From contig JASHWZ010000205.1 in the NCBI GenBank assembly GCA_030043865.1, positions 1 to 10,708 on the forward strand: a stretch of 10,708 nt of DNA. The letters run 5' to 3'. The notes under the pieces were generated by a model. That model was not told the origin of the DNA. It made no database searches and saw nothing but the letters and a program-made list of their open reading frames with translations. Below, in pieces: positions 1 to 7,179 of this stretch. The position numbers were made by a program, and so were the translations under genes. The DNA is from Thermoplasmata archaeon. Lineage in GTDB: Archaea > Thermoplasmatota > Thermoplasmata > Lutacidiplasmatales > UBA184. Each line of letters begins with the position of its first letter. Position 1 is the stretch's first letter.

Positions 1-557
1 GAGTAGACCGTGCCGTTGCCGCTGAGCGCGCTGTTGGCGAGGCAGTACGACGGGTTCGAGAAGTTCCAGATGTTGTTCTCGAACTCGAGCAGCCCCGTGC
101 TGCTGTTCATGATCGCGACGTCTTGGATCCAGTACGCGTACTGCACGCCGCCCTGGTCGAACTGGAGGACGACGTTCAACTGGTTCGTGAACTCCGCGTC
201 CCCGTCGCGCGCGAGGTCCATCGAGCTCCAGGAGAGGTTCGCCAGGTACTCGGTGGTGCCGTAGGTATACGCCTTCGGACCGGGCGCGACCCCGAAGTCG
301 GCGATACCCATCGGCGCGGGCTCCGAGGAGTACCCTGCGGTCGGGTCCACGACTTCGCCGTTACCCGCCGCGCCCGGCGCGGCGGCTTCGGGCGGCGAGA
401 CGAGCAGGTGCGAGTTGATACTCCCCGCAGCAGCGGCGGCTGCGGGGGTCGAGCTACCAAGGTAGGCGCCGCTAGGGCTGAAGGAGGGAGCAGCGAGAGC
501 GAGTAGGCTCAGCACGAGGCTGAGCAGCACGATTCGACGCAACGACGATCGATGCAT
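1..557 (-). CDS. Thermopsin-family (peptidase A5) secreted protease, N-terminal part
   Basis: Partial gene: 185 codons are visible and the C-terminus lies beyond the left edge. Residues 1-31 form a Sec-type signal peptide: a basic start (MHRSSLRR), then a Leu/Val-rich core ending near AAPSFSPSGA. A low-complexity Ala/Pro/Ser linker (about 35-75) follows. From residue 82 the sequence has the hallmarks of the thermopsin family: PMGIADFG (82-89), the strand QLNVVLQF (126-133), YWIQDV (142-147) and FENNIWNFS (159-167). Thermopsins are archaeal acid proteases acting outside the cell; their catalytic residues are not well settled, so I assign none. Several N-x-S/T sequons (for example N107, N151, N165) fit an exported glycoprotein. 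The ATG at 557 is preceded by an in-frame GTG at 558-560 and no clear Shine-Dalgarno, so either codon could initiate. It is divergent from the GNAT gene. The family call is firm; activity and full length cannot be judged. Confidence 0.88.
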   Translation of the reverse strand, partial: MHRSSLRRIVLLSLVLSLLALAAPSFSPSGAYLGSSTPAAAAAAGSINSHLLVSPPEAAAPGAAGNGEVVDPTAGYSSEPAPMGIADFGVAPGPKAYTYGTTEYLANLSWSSMDLARDGDAEFTNQLNVVLQFDQGGVQYAYWIQDVAIMNSSTGLLEFENNIWNFSNPSYCLANSALSGNGTVY

Positions 558-595
558 CACGGTGGCCGGAGCCCCTGGGTTCGGGCGGCTCCGAG

Positions 596-602
596 AAAAT
601 AG
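596..602 (-). promoter_or_regulatory. Candidate TATA element for the thermopsin gene
   Basis: Read on the minus strand this is CTATTTT, an A/T run in otherwise GC-rich DNA. It lies about 40 nt upstream of the ATG at 557. An archaeal start site about 26 nt downstream would fall near 572 and give a short leader of about 15 nt. Only the A/T run and spacing are seen; no clear BRE was recognised. Confidence 0.3.
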
Positions 603-615
603 CGCGGGGGGCAGG

Positions 616-622
616 GTATAGA
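616..622 (+). promoter_or_regulatory. Candidate TATA element for the GNAT gene
   Basis: GTATAGA is an A/T-rich island in the 178-nt divergent gap between the thermopsin and GNAT genes. A transcript beginning about 26 nt downstream, near 645, would leave a leader of about 40 nt to the ATG at 685 or about 90 nt to the GTG at 736. Apart from this and the opposing element near 600, I see no structure in the gap. Confidence 0.3.
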
Positions 623-735
623 CATTTCTGCTCCGACGTGGCCCGCGGAGACGCCCGCCAACGGGAAATCGGGCGAAGCCGTGGATGCCTCGTGCGGCTC
701 CGGCTCCGGCGGACCCTTCGTCCCGCGAGGGGACC

Positions 736-1524
736 GTGAGCGGGGTAGCGCTCGAGCCGTCGCGTTTCGGAGAGGACCGCCTCGCGCAGCCGAGCGATCT
801 CACACCGCAAGCGCTTCGGGGCCTCTCCGACTTCTTCGAGCCCCTCCTCCCGCACTTCGCACGGGAGACGCTACGCTCTGGAGGCGAGGTCCGGGTTCGG
901 CCCGGAGGGGACGGCTCGGTCCGCGCCCTCTACTTGTTCCATCCGGTCGAACGGGAGGCGTCCGTGTTCACCCGAGACCCCGCGATCGCGGAGGAGTACC
1001 GGCAGCACCGGCCGGGGGTAGCCCTCTACTCGGACTTCCGCCTCGTCGGGGACGGGTTCGCGCTCCGGGTCTATTCGGGCCATATGGAAGAGATCGACCC
1101 GGGTCACCGGTTCTCCCACCCCGTCCGGCTCGCCGCGCCGAGCGAGGCCGGCGAGATCGCGGCGCTCCTCCGGAACGTGGACGGTCCGGTGGACGAGCGG
1201 TGGATCGCCACCGCGACGCCGGGGGTCGAGGACTGTCTCGCAGTGGAGGGCCCCGGCGAGCTCGCCGGGCTCGGTTGGGTGACCCGCGTGGAGGCCCACG
1301 GACGGCTCCACTCGCTCGCGGTGCGGCCCCGCTATCGGCGCGCCGGGATCGGCACGGACCTCTTCTTTGCCCGGATCGAGTGGCTGCGGCGCTCGGGAGC
1401 GAGCTCCGTCGTCACCGAGATCGCGGACGAGAACGTCGGTTCTCGTGCGATCGCCGAAGCCGGCGGGCTCCGGGCGATCGGTCGGATCTATCGGACGACC
1501 CCCACGCCGCCCGCCCGCGGCTGA
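736..1524 (+). CDS. GNAT-family N-acetyltransferase with an extra N-terminal domain
   Basis: A 262-residue protein if it starts at the GTG at 736. I prefer this start because GAGGGG (727-732) gives a Shine-Dalgarno match at suitable spacing, and because the 17 extra residues from the in-frame ATG at 685 (MPRAAPAPADPSSREGT) are low complexity. The C-terminal half (about 129-255) is a GNAT fold: strands around PVRLA and ELAGLGWVTRV, the HSLAVRPRYRRAGIGTDLF segment carrying the acetyl-CoA pyrophosphate loop R201-x-x-G204-x-G206, and the late DENVGSRAIAEAGG motif common in GNATs. Residues 1-125 are an unrecognised domain containing ALYLFHPVE and YRQHRPGVALYSDFRLVGDGFALRVYSG; its tyrosine and aromatic content suggests a binding role, but that is a guess. 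The acceptor substrate is unknown. It converges on the four-gene operon with 4 nt between stop codons. Confidence 0.85.
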   Translation: MSGVALEPSRFGEDRLAQPSDLTPQALRGLSDFFEPLLPHFARETLRSGGEVRVRPGGDGSVRALYLFHPVEREASVFTRDPAIAEEYRQHRPGVALYSDFRLVGDGFALRVYSGHMEEIDPGHRFSHPVRLAAPSEAGEIAALLRNVDGPVDERWIATATPGVEDCLAVEGPGELAGLGWVTRVEAHGRLHSLAVRPRYRRAGIGTDLFFARIEWLRRSGASSVVTEIADENVGSRAIAEAGGLRAIGRIYRTTPTPPARG

Positions 1525-1528
1525 CGGG

Positions 1529-2578
1529 TCAGGTCCGGGGTGCGCCGCAGTTGGGACAGACCGTCGCCGTGGAGTCGATCAGCGTGCCGCAGTACCGGCA
1601 CGGCACCTTCACGGTCTCGCGGATGACGATCTGCTGGACCGCGGGCTCGCCGGACGGCGTCAGATGGACCGACGGCGGAGCCCCCATTGGGGGTGGGGCC
1701 GGTCCGAAGGCGGGAGCCCCGCCGTAGGAGTGCTGGGGAAGGCGGGTCCGACGGGATCGAGCGGCGAGGATCGCGACGATCACGATGATGACGACGACCA
1801 CGATCACGACGAGGGCGACCAGCAGGCCCTCCGAGAGCGAACTCCCTCCCGAGCTGGCGGACGAGCCGGGGGCGGCGGTCAACGGGTACGTCGTGGCGGT
1901 CACCCGGAGCGTGTCGGAGATGGTGAATCCGTTCGGTCCGTTCACGTCGTGCTCGATGTACGAGTACCCCACGATATAGCCGGTGGCCGGGTCGAAGAAG
2001 CTCGTCCAGGTGTACGTGGCATCGAACGCGCCGTAGATGTCGTCGCGGGCGAACGACCCGTTCCCGACGGTCTCGATCGTGAGCACGTTCCCCCCCGAGA
2101 TCGAGGGGTCGCTGTACGGTTGGTCCGTCGAGACGACCGTGCAGGAGGTGCCGAGCAGGGTGAACGTCGCTCCGACCGGCAGCGAGTTGTTCATGTAGAA
2201 CCAGACGGGCGCCCCGTCGTACCCGGTCTGATTGTCGGTCCCGTCGACGTAGCGGAAGGTCGCGGCGGAGAACGTGAACGTCCCGGACGAGGCCCAGGCG
2301 TAGAACGCACCGGTGACGTTCCCCCACGTGTCGGTGTTCGAGTAGTTCGCCGCGTCCGTGCCGTTGGCCGCGATCGCGGTCACGCCGACCGTGCCGTTCA
2401 CGTAGGAGTACTCGGTGTACCCCGAGTAGTTGCCCTCACCGGCGCCGAGCGACCACGCCTCGAAGTAGTGGAAGTTGTCGCCGGCCGCGGGAAGGTAGTG
2501 GCCACCAGGCGCCGCCGCCGGGACCGCGGCGAGCAGGAGCACCACCGGGAGGAGGACGAGGAGGCCGACGCGGCTCAT
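1529..2578 (-). CDS. Single-pass surface glycoprotein with C-terminal cytosolic zinc ribbon
   Basis: 349 residues; no named family recognised. Residues 1-24 are a signal peptide (MSRVGLLVLLPVVLLLAAVPAAA). The ectodomain (about 25-235) is rich in Gly, Thr, Tyr and Asn, looks all-beta, carries eight N-x-S/T sequons (N50, N61, N72, N78, N87, N116, N130, N173) and has a single cysteine, C146. A Ser/Gly spacer leads to one strongly hydrophobic helix (251-273, Val/Ile-rich) and a basic stop-transfer RSRRTR, so the C-terminus should be cytosolic. After a Pro/Gly linker (285-312) comes a zinc ribbon, C327-x2-C330-x10-C341-x2-C344, at the very end. The ATG at 2576-2578 overlaps the upstream gene's TGA as ATGA, implying translational coupling as the last gene of the operon. 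A much longer in-frame antisense extension exists but is a shadow. Topology is well supported; the role (sensor, anchor or scaffold) is inference. Confidence 0.85.
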   Translation of the reverse strand: MSRVGLLVLLPVVLLLAAVPAAAPGGHYLPAAGDNFHYFEAWSLGAGEGNYSGYTEYSYVNGTVGVTAIAANGTDAANYSNTDTWGNVTGAFYAWASSGTFTFSAATFRYVDGTDNQTGYDGAPVWFYMNNSLPVGATFTLLGTSCTVVSTDQPYSDPSISGGNVLTIETVGNGSFARDDIYGAFDATYTWTSFFDPATGYIVGYSYIEHDVNGPNGFTISDTLRVTATTYPLTAAPGSSASSGGSSLSEGLLVALVVIVVVVIIVIVAILAARSRRTRLPQHSYGGAPAFGPAPPPMGAPPSVHLTPSGEPAVQQIVIRETVKVPCRYCGTLIDSTATVCPNCGAPRT

Positions 2579-4104
2579 CCGGTGAACCCTCCGGTCCCAA
2601 AGTGGGCGTGTCCCGGATGGGCGCCGCCGATGCCGCTGAACGTCGAGTAGTACGCTCCGTGGGCCACGAGGATCGGGACGAAGAAGAACCGGGGTCCTCC
2701 GTAGAAGTACCCGCCGCCCGGCGTGGTCGGCGCCGGGGTCGCGGTAGTGTCGAGGTTCTGGATCGTCTGCGGCCGTACGCCGTGCACCATCCGGACGGCG
2801 AGGCAGATCAGCTCGGGCGGCGTCAGCGGGGCGGCGCGCCGCCCGACGATGCCGTACGCCTGTTCGAGCAGCGCGAGGCTCTCGTTGGCTTCCATCACCG
2901 GCACGGCCGCGAGGATCGACGCGGCGACCAGCGGATACTGAAGGTACGCCCCGAGCCCGCGCGCGATGATCGCGAGCTTGGTGTTCACTCCGTCGGCCGG
3001 GAGGTCGGAGAGCGAGAGGTACGCCGACGACAGCTCCACGTCCTCGGACGGTTGGTACCCCCACGACCCGAACATCGCGCGCAGCGTGAGGAACTTCTGC
3101 GTCAGGTCCGGGATCGGACGATTCACGATCGCGAGCAGCGCGGCGGACTCGTACGATTGCGTGACCTGGAGGTACTGCGCGAGGTTCTCCGTCGCGAATG
3201 TGCCGTCCGCGCGCTGGCCGAGAAGGAGGACCGAGGCGACCCCGAGCGAGGACTCCTTCGGCACCCCCGCCTTGCGGGCCGACTTCTCCAGCTGCGAGAG
3301 GGCGGGAAGGCTGTCGGAGAGGTTGCCCCGCGCGGAGGAGAGGATCTCGGCCGCCATCAGGCGGTTCTCGTCGTTGTGCGCGAGCGAGCCGATCTGCTGG
3401 TACGCGTTCAGGAACAACGGCCCTCCCTGCTGGGGGTCCGGGAGTGCCTTCGCGAGCCCGATGCCGATCGCCCATAGGTAGCCGAGCTCGGCATTCGGCA
3501 GGGCGCCGACGATCCCGAGCACGTACCGGTTCCCGGTGGTCGCGATCCCCTCGAGATCCCCCTCGACCTGCTGCGTCTCGGCCCAGTAGGCGGAGAACGG
3601 GAGGTCCGAGACCCGGTACATCCGGATCCCCATTTGGCGGAGCGCGAGCACGCCCGCGCTGGTGAGCCCCACGTACCCTCCCGAGTAGGGGACCAGCGAG
3701 CCGAGCGAGGCCTGCTTCGCCATCAGGGCGTTGAACGCCTGGATCTTGGCCGCGAGGTCGGCGTCGGTCGACCGGAGGCTCGCCGTGTCCTGCGCCTCCC
3801 GCGCCTGGTCCGCTTGGCGCCGCTCGGCGTTCTCGAAGTGGAACAGGATCGAGTGGGTCCGCTGGTCCTCCTGCTGGACGGCCTCGGCCTGCGTGGCCCG
3901 CGAGTCGGTTTCCTGCTGGATCGCGGCCCGGTCGGCCGCCATCGCCTGCACGTCGTGCGAGACCTGGGCGTACTGGTCGGCGGTCATCCGCTGGATCAGC
4001 ATGAGCTGCGCGAGGGTCGCGAGGTCCGCGTCGGGCAACGAGGTCGTGACGTTTCGGTTGCCGACCCCGGTGAGGAAGGTGAAAACGTCCTGGCAGTTCG
4101 TCAA
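2575..4104 (-). CDS. Uncharacterised soluble helical protein with coiled-coil region
   Basis: 509 residues; function not recognised. It has no signal peptide and no convincing membrane helix. Residues about 42-130 are charged and Gln/Ala/Glu-rich with heptad-like spacing (TADQYAQVSHDVQAMAADRA onward), predicting a long coiled coil. Residues about 180-455 read as successive amphipathic helices (for example RLMAAEILSSARGNLSDSLP, YESAALLAIVNRPIPDLTQK, LVAASILAAVPVMEANESLA), suggesting an alpha-solenoid or helical bundle. The last 55 residues are Pro/Thr-, Gly- and aromatic-rich (GGGYFYGGPRFFFVP) and end in a His/Gly-rich tail. The start is a TTG at 4102-4104 that directly follows the TAG of the upstream gene, with weak GGTGGA about 7 nt before it; the first internal ATG is about 34 codons in. 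Position between a kinase-like protein and a membrane protein, plus the coiled coil, fits an adaptor role, but that is inference. Confidence 0.78.
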   Translation of the reverse strand: MTNCQDVFTFLTGVGNRNVTTSLPDADLATLAQLMLIQRMTADQYAQVSHDVQAMAADRAAIQQETDSRATQAEAVQQEDQRTHSILFHFENAERRQADQAREAQDTASLRSTDADLAAKIQAFNALMAKQASLGSLVPYSGGYVGLTSAGVLALRQMGIRMYRVSDLPFSAYWAETQQVEGDLEGIATTGNRYVLGIVGALPNAELGYLWAIGIGLAKALPDPQQGGPLFLNAYQQIGSLAHNDENRLMAAEILSSARGNLSDSLPALSQLEKSARKAGVPKESSLGVASVLLLGQRADGTFATENLAQYLQVTQSYESAALLAIVNRPIPDLTQKFLTLRAMFGSWGYQPSEDVELSSAYLSLSDLPADGVNTKLAIIARGLGAYLQYPLVAASILAAVPVMEANESLALLEQAYGIVGRRAAPLTPPELICLAVRMVHGVRPQTIQNLDTTATPAPTTPGGGYFYGGPRFFFVPILVAHGAYYSTFSGIGGAHPGHAHFGTGGFTG

Positions 4105-5277
4105 CTAGCGGTCCACCGCCTGGAACCGAGCATACAGCTCGGGCTCTTGACAGTTGTTTCGGATCTCGAACTCGAGCCGCCGACCCTCGTTGCGCAGTCG
4201 CACGAACGGGTCGTCTTCGAGCGCGGCGCGCAGGACCCCCTCGAAACGCTCCGAGGGGCTCCCCTCGCCACCGAATCTCCGCGCCCGCTCCGTCTCGATC
4301 TGCTCGTACGCGAACGTCATCTCGTAGAGCGAGCGGTAGACCTGGTCCTCGAGCTTCTCCCGGACGCCCTCCCGGGGCACCGCGACCTCGTCGATCCCTT
4401 CCAGGTCGACGAAGTAGACCGAGCCGTTGGGGGCCACCACCGCGTCCTTGTCCAGCCAAACGTCGTGGAAGTCCAGCCCGACGAACTCGTTGGCGCGAGG
4501 TCCCGGGGTCATCGTCCGAGCGAACAGCGTGAGCATCGCCACGGTGCTGCGCACGAAGTTCGCCTCGAAGGCGAGGGCGCGGTCGTCCGAATCCACCCCG
4601 AACAGGTCGAACACGTGGCGGACGCTGTTGCCGATCGTGTTCCGCGCGTGGAAGTAGATCCGAACGTTCGACGGCACCAGTCGGAGCTCCTGGACGATGC
4701 GGCCCCGGTACTGCCGATACCAGTAGATCGACCGGAGCGACTCCTCGAGCGAGGCCGGGAGTCGGGCGACCTTGACGACCGGCGCGATCAGGAAGCCGTG
4801 GATCGACGTGAGGTCGGCCCGCTCCGACACGCGGAGCGCGGTCGCCGCGTGCTCCCAGCCCTGCCCACCGTACGGCGAGCCCCGCAGCCAAAGCTCGCCC
4901 GTGATGATGCGGTCGGTCCCGTCCCGATGCGGCCCGCGAAGTCGCGCGGCCACGGCCGGGTCGCGGGCGAGCTCGGCCGCATACGTCCGGTCGAGCGCTC
5001 GCCAGGAATACGGGGCGACGGCGGTGCCGATCCCTTTCACCGAGAGGTAGAACGGCTGGCCGTCGAGCGTCGCGACCGGATCCGGCAGAATCGCCCCCCG
5101 GTTGTCGTCCTCGATGAACCGGCGGATCGCCCGGGGCGGCTCGGGCACGAGGGGGCACAGGGCTCCCGGCAGGAAGTACGCGTCGAGCCCCGCGGGAACC
5201 TGTCGCTCGAACCGCGGGTTGGTGACGGTCTCGGCCGGGTACTCCGCCAGCTCGACGGGAAGGCCGGCCAGGGTCAT
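4105..5277 (-). CDS. Uncharacterised protein with a protein-kinase-like catalytic segment
   Basis: 390 residues, soluble, no export signal. The most informative part is GLDFHDVWLDKD (267-278) followed by VYFVDLEGID (287-296). The arrangement of H271-D272 and then D291 in a hydrophobic-D-L-E context resembles the catalytic loop and metal-binding Asp of kinase-fold phosphotransferases. Upstream, FYLSVKGIG (76-84) with K81 and E128 could supply the nucleotide-binding Lys/Glu pair, and the hydrophobic stretch near 161-170 (FLIAPVVKVA) could be the hinge. No glycine-rich loop is obvious, and the Asn normally found a few residues after the catalytic Asp is absent, so it may be divergent or a pseudokinase. 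The C-terminal 90 residues look helical and charged. The ATG at 5275-5277 overlaps the peptidase TGA as ATGA, and its TAG abuts the TTG of the next gene. The gene itself is certain; the kinase-like reading is tentative and would need structure prediction. Confidence 0.75.
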   Translation of the reverse strand: MTLAGLPVELAEYPAETVTNPRFERQVPAGLDAYFLPGALCPLVPEPPRAIRRFIEDDNRGAILPDPVATLDGQPFYLSVKGIGTAVAPYSWRALDRTYAAELARDPAVAARLRGPHRDGTDRIITGELWLRGSPYGGQGWEHAATALRVSERADLTSIHGFLIAPVVKVARLPASLEESLRSIYWYRQYRGRIVQELRLVPSNVRIYFHARNTIGNSVRHVFDLFGVDSDDRALAFEANFVRSTVAMLTLFARTMTPGPRANEFVGLDFHDVWLDKDAVVAPNGSVYFVDLEGIDEVAVPREGVREKLEDQVYRSLYEMTFAYEQIETERARRFGGEGSPSERFEGVLRAALEDDPFVRLRNEGRRLEFEIRNNCQEPELYARFQAVDR

Positions 5278-7121
5278 GGCGGCGGTAGCGGAGCCTTCTC
5301 AGCGCCGACCGGGGCAGCGACCGGCGCGCGCTCGAGATGCTGGGCGAAGAACTCCGCCACCCGGCCGTACGCCTCGACCTGGTTCGGGCGCCGAACGAGA
5401 CCGTGCCCCTCGTTGTCGTACCGTAGGTACTCGACCGGCACACCCCGGGCCCGCAGCGCCGCGACGATCTGTTCGGCCTCCTCGACAGGGACCCGGGGGT
5501 CGTTCGCCCCGTGGACCACGCACAGCGGCGCGCGGATCCGGTCGATGTGATGGATCGGAGAGATGCTCTCGAGGAACTCCCGGTCGTGCTCGAGGCTGCC
5601 GTACTCGTCCTCGCGGACCTTGCGTCGCCAGCTCCGAGTGTGCTCCAGGAACGTGACGAAGTTGGCGATGCCGACCCACTCGGCGCCCGCTCCCCAGAGC
5701 TCGGGGTACGTCGTGAGCGCCGAGAGGACCATGAACCCGCCGTAGCTCCCTCCCGCGACGCCGAGCTGACCGGACGAGACCTCGCCCTGGTCGGCGAGGA
5801 ATCGAACGAGGTCGCGGAGGTCTCGGACCGAGTCCATCCGCCGTCGCACGTCGTCTAGGTGCACGTAGGTGCGACCGTACCCCGTGCTGCCCCGCACGTT
5901 CGGCACGATGAGGCGCCAACCCTGTTCCACGAAGAACGAGTGCACGGCAAGGAACTGTGGTCGAGACTGTGACTCGGGCCCGCCATGGACCCAGACGATC
6001 GTTCCGCGGGGCGTCGGGGTGACGGGCCGGAAGTCCCAGAACGGGATCTTCAGGCCGTCCGACGCGGTGAACTCTCGGAGGGTCGGCGGGCGGAGACGGG
6101 CGGGCAGCGGCTGAGGGCTCGGCGCGATCGCGCGGGTCCGACCGGATCCGAGCTCGAGCTCGAGCACATCCGCGCCGCTCTCCGGCACGCTCACGTCGAG
6201 CAGCAGCGACGCGCCCTCGCCGACCCAGTCGATGCCCGAGACGACGCCGGCGGCGGGAAGAGAGAGCTCCCGTCGGGAGTTGTCGTCGAGTCCGACCGTG
6301 TAGAGCCGGCTCCACCCTTGGTCGTTCACCGCGACCGCGGCCGCGCGCCCGGACGGCGCGACCCGGATCAGCTCGACGTCCCCGGGGAAATCGTAGAGAA
6401 CCTCCGCGGATCCTCCCCCGTACCGGACGACCGCCGCGAACTCGCGTTCGGGATTGGCTGCGGCGAGGACGGAGTTCGGCGCGAGGTCAGCGGAGAATAT
6501 CGTGAGCTCCCCCGAATGCGAGGTGAGCTCGGAGGCACCGTCGTCTCGGAGCAAGAGAAGGTCGCCGTCCAGGTTCGTGTTGGTGCGACGCACGAGCGCC
6601 CGGGAAGCGTCGGCGGCGACCACGTCGAGCAACGCGTCCTCCTGGTGGATCCGACGCGGCCCGGAGCTTCCGGCGGCATCCAGCTCGTGAACATCGAAGA
6701 ACTTCGGGTCGCGCGCGTTCGATGTGAAGACGTACCGTCGGCCATCGCGCCACGCACCGGGCGAATGGATCACCTTCGGGTCCGAGGTGAGCCAACGGAC
6801 GACGCCCGGTCCGTCGCCCGCGGCGGGCTCGACCGCGGCGAGTTGCCACTGCTCGTCGCCCCCGTGGTCGACCGCCAGCATCGCCCGCCCCCCCTGCCGA
6901 GCGGGCTGGAACGAGTGCACCCGCTCTGAGCCCACTTCGATCTTCGTGGCGGCTCCCCCGACGTCGGGGACTCGAAACGCCGCCGGGATTCCGTCCCGAG
7001 TGGAGACGAAAGCGAACCACCGCCCGTCGGCGGACGACTGACCCCCCGTCGTCTGAGGGTGCTTCAGCCACTGCTCGAGTCGGGCGCGGGCATCGTGCGG
7101 ACCCGTGGCGGTGTCTGTCAT
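5274..7121 (-). CDS. S9-family serine peptidase (acylaminoacyl-peptidase / prolyl oligopeptidase type)
   Basis: 615 residues, a normal length for the family. Residues about 20-345 have the repeating beta-strand character of the N-terminal propeller that gates the active site (for example DGRWFAFVSTRDG and RRYVFTSNARDP). Residues about 350-598 are the alpha/beta-hydrolase domain: the HGGP oxyanion motif at 379-382, nucleophile Ser459 in GGSYGG, Asp541 in HGANDPRVP and His573 in NEGHG complete the catalytic triad. No signal peptide, so it acts in the cytosol, where such enzymes cleave short peptides or N-acylated peptides. The last 15 residues are an Ala/Pro tail outside the fold. The ATG at 7121 has no Shine-Dalgarno. 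As first gene of a four-gene coupled operon it overlaps the kinase-like gene by ATGA. The enzyme class is secure; specificity (dipeptidyl, acylaminoacyl or oligopeptidase) cannot be read from sequence alone. Confidence 0.95.
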   Translation of the reverse strand: MTDTATGPHDARARLEQWLKHPQTTGGQSSADGRWFAFVSTRDGIPAAFRVPDVGGAATKIEVGSERVHSFQPARQGGRAMLAVDHGGDEQWQLAAVEPAAGDGPGVVRWLTSDPKVIHSPGAWRDGRRYVFTSNARDPKFFDVHELDAAGSSGPRRIHQEDALLDVVAADASRALVRRTNTNLDGDLLLLRDDGASELTSHSGELTIFSADLAPNSVLAAANPEREFAAVVRYGGGSAEVLYDFPGDVELIRVAPSGRAAAVAVNDQGWSRLYTVGLDDNSRRELSLPAAGVVSGIDWVGEGASLLLDVSVPESGADVLELELGSGRTRAIAPSPQPLPARLRPPTLREFTASDGLKIPFWDFRPVTPTPRGTIVWVHGGPESQSRPQFLAVHSFFVEQGWRLIVPNVRGSTGYGRTYVHLDDVRRRMDSVRDLRDLVRFLADQGEVSSGQLGVAGGSYGGFMVLSALTTYPELWGAGAEWVGIANFVTFLEHTRSWRRKVREDEYGSLEHDREFLESISPIHHIDRIRAPLCVVHGANDPRVPVEEAEQIVAALRARGVPVEYLRYDNEGHGLVRRPNQVEAYGRVAEFFAQHLERAPVAAPVGAEKAPLPPP

Positions 7122-7179
7122 GCGCGGCCCATGCTCGCAAGAGAGGTAAGACGTTCGGGGCCCGGGTCGCGCGCGGCGG

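Noticed and set aside
558..735. Small RNA or tRNA gene in the thermopsin-GNAT gap
   Set aside because: No cloverleaf, A/B-box-like or T-loop sequence and no stable extended stem could be found by eye; only two short A/T islands stand out.
681..1727. 348-codon plus-strand ORF overlapping the GNAT gene in another frame
   Set aside because: Arg/Gly/Pro-rich shadow; the GNAT motifs lie in the neighbouring frame and this ORF runs through the convergent gene.
4105..5277. Assignment of the kinase-like protein to the SelO pseudokinase family because VKGIGTAVAPYS resembles the SelO LKGAG-TPYSR segment
   Set aside because: The similarity is confined to that short stretch; the other SelO landmarks and the expected catalytic-loop sequence are not found.
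2579..5443. Very long minus-strand frame continuing upstream of the zinc-ribbon gene, giving an apparent protein of about 1300 residues
   Set aside because: Upstream of 2578 the translation is Arg/Pro/Gly-rich and low-information, typical of the third-position shadow of GC-rich genes. The same strand carries three well-behaved proteins there in another frame, and the signal peptide begins exactly at the ATG at 2578.
3634..5550. 638-codon plus-strand ORF opposite the kinase-like and helical genes
   Set aside because: Charged, repetitive Arg/Val/Glu/Asp composition spanning several real genes on the other strand and crossing their boundaries; no domain features.
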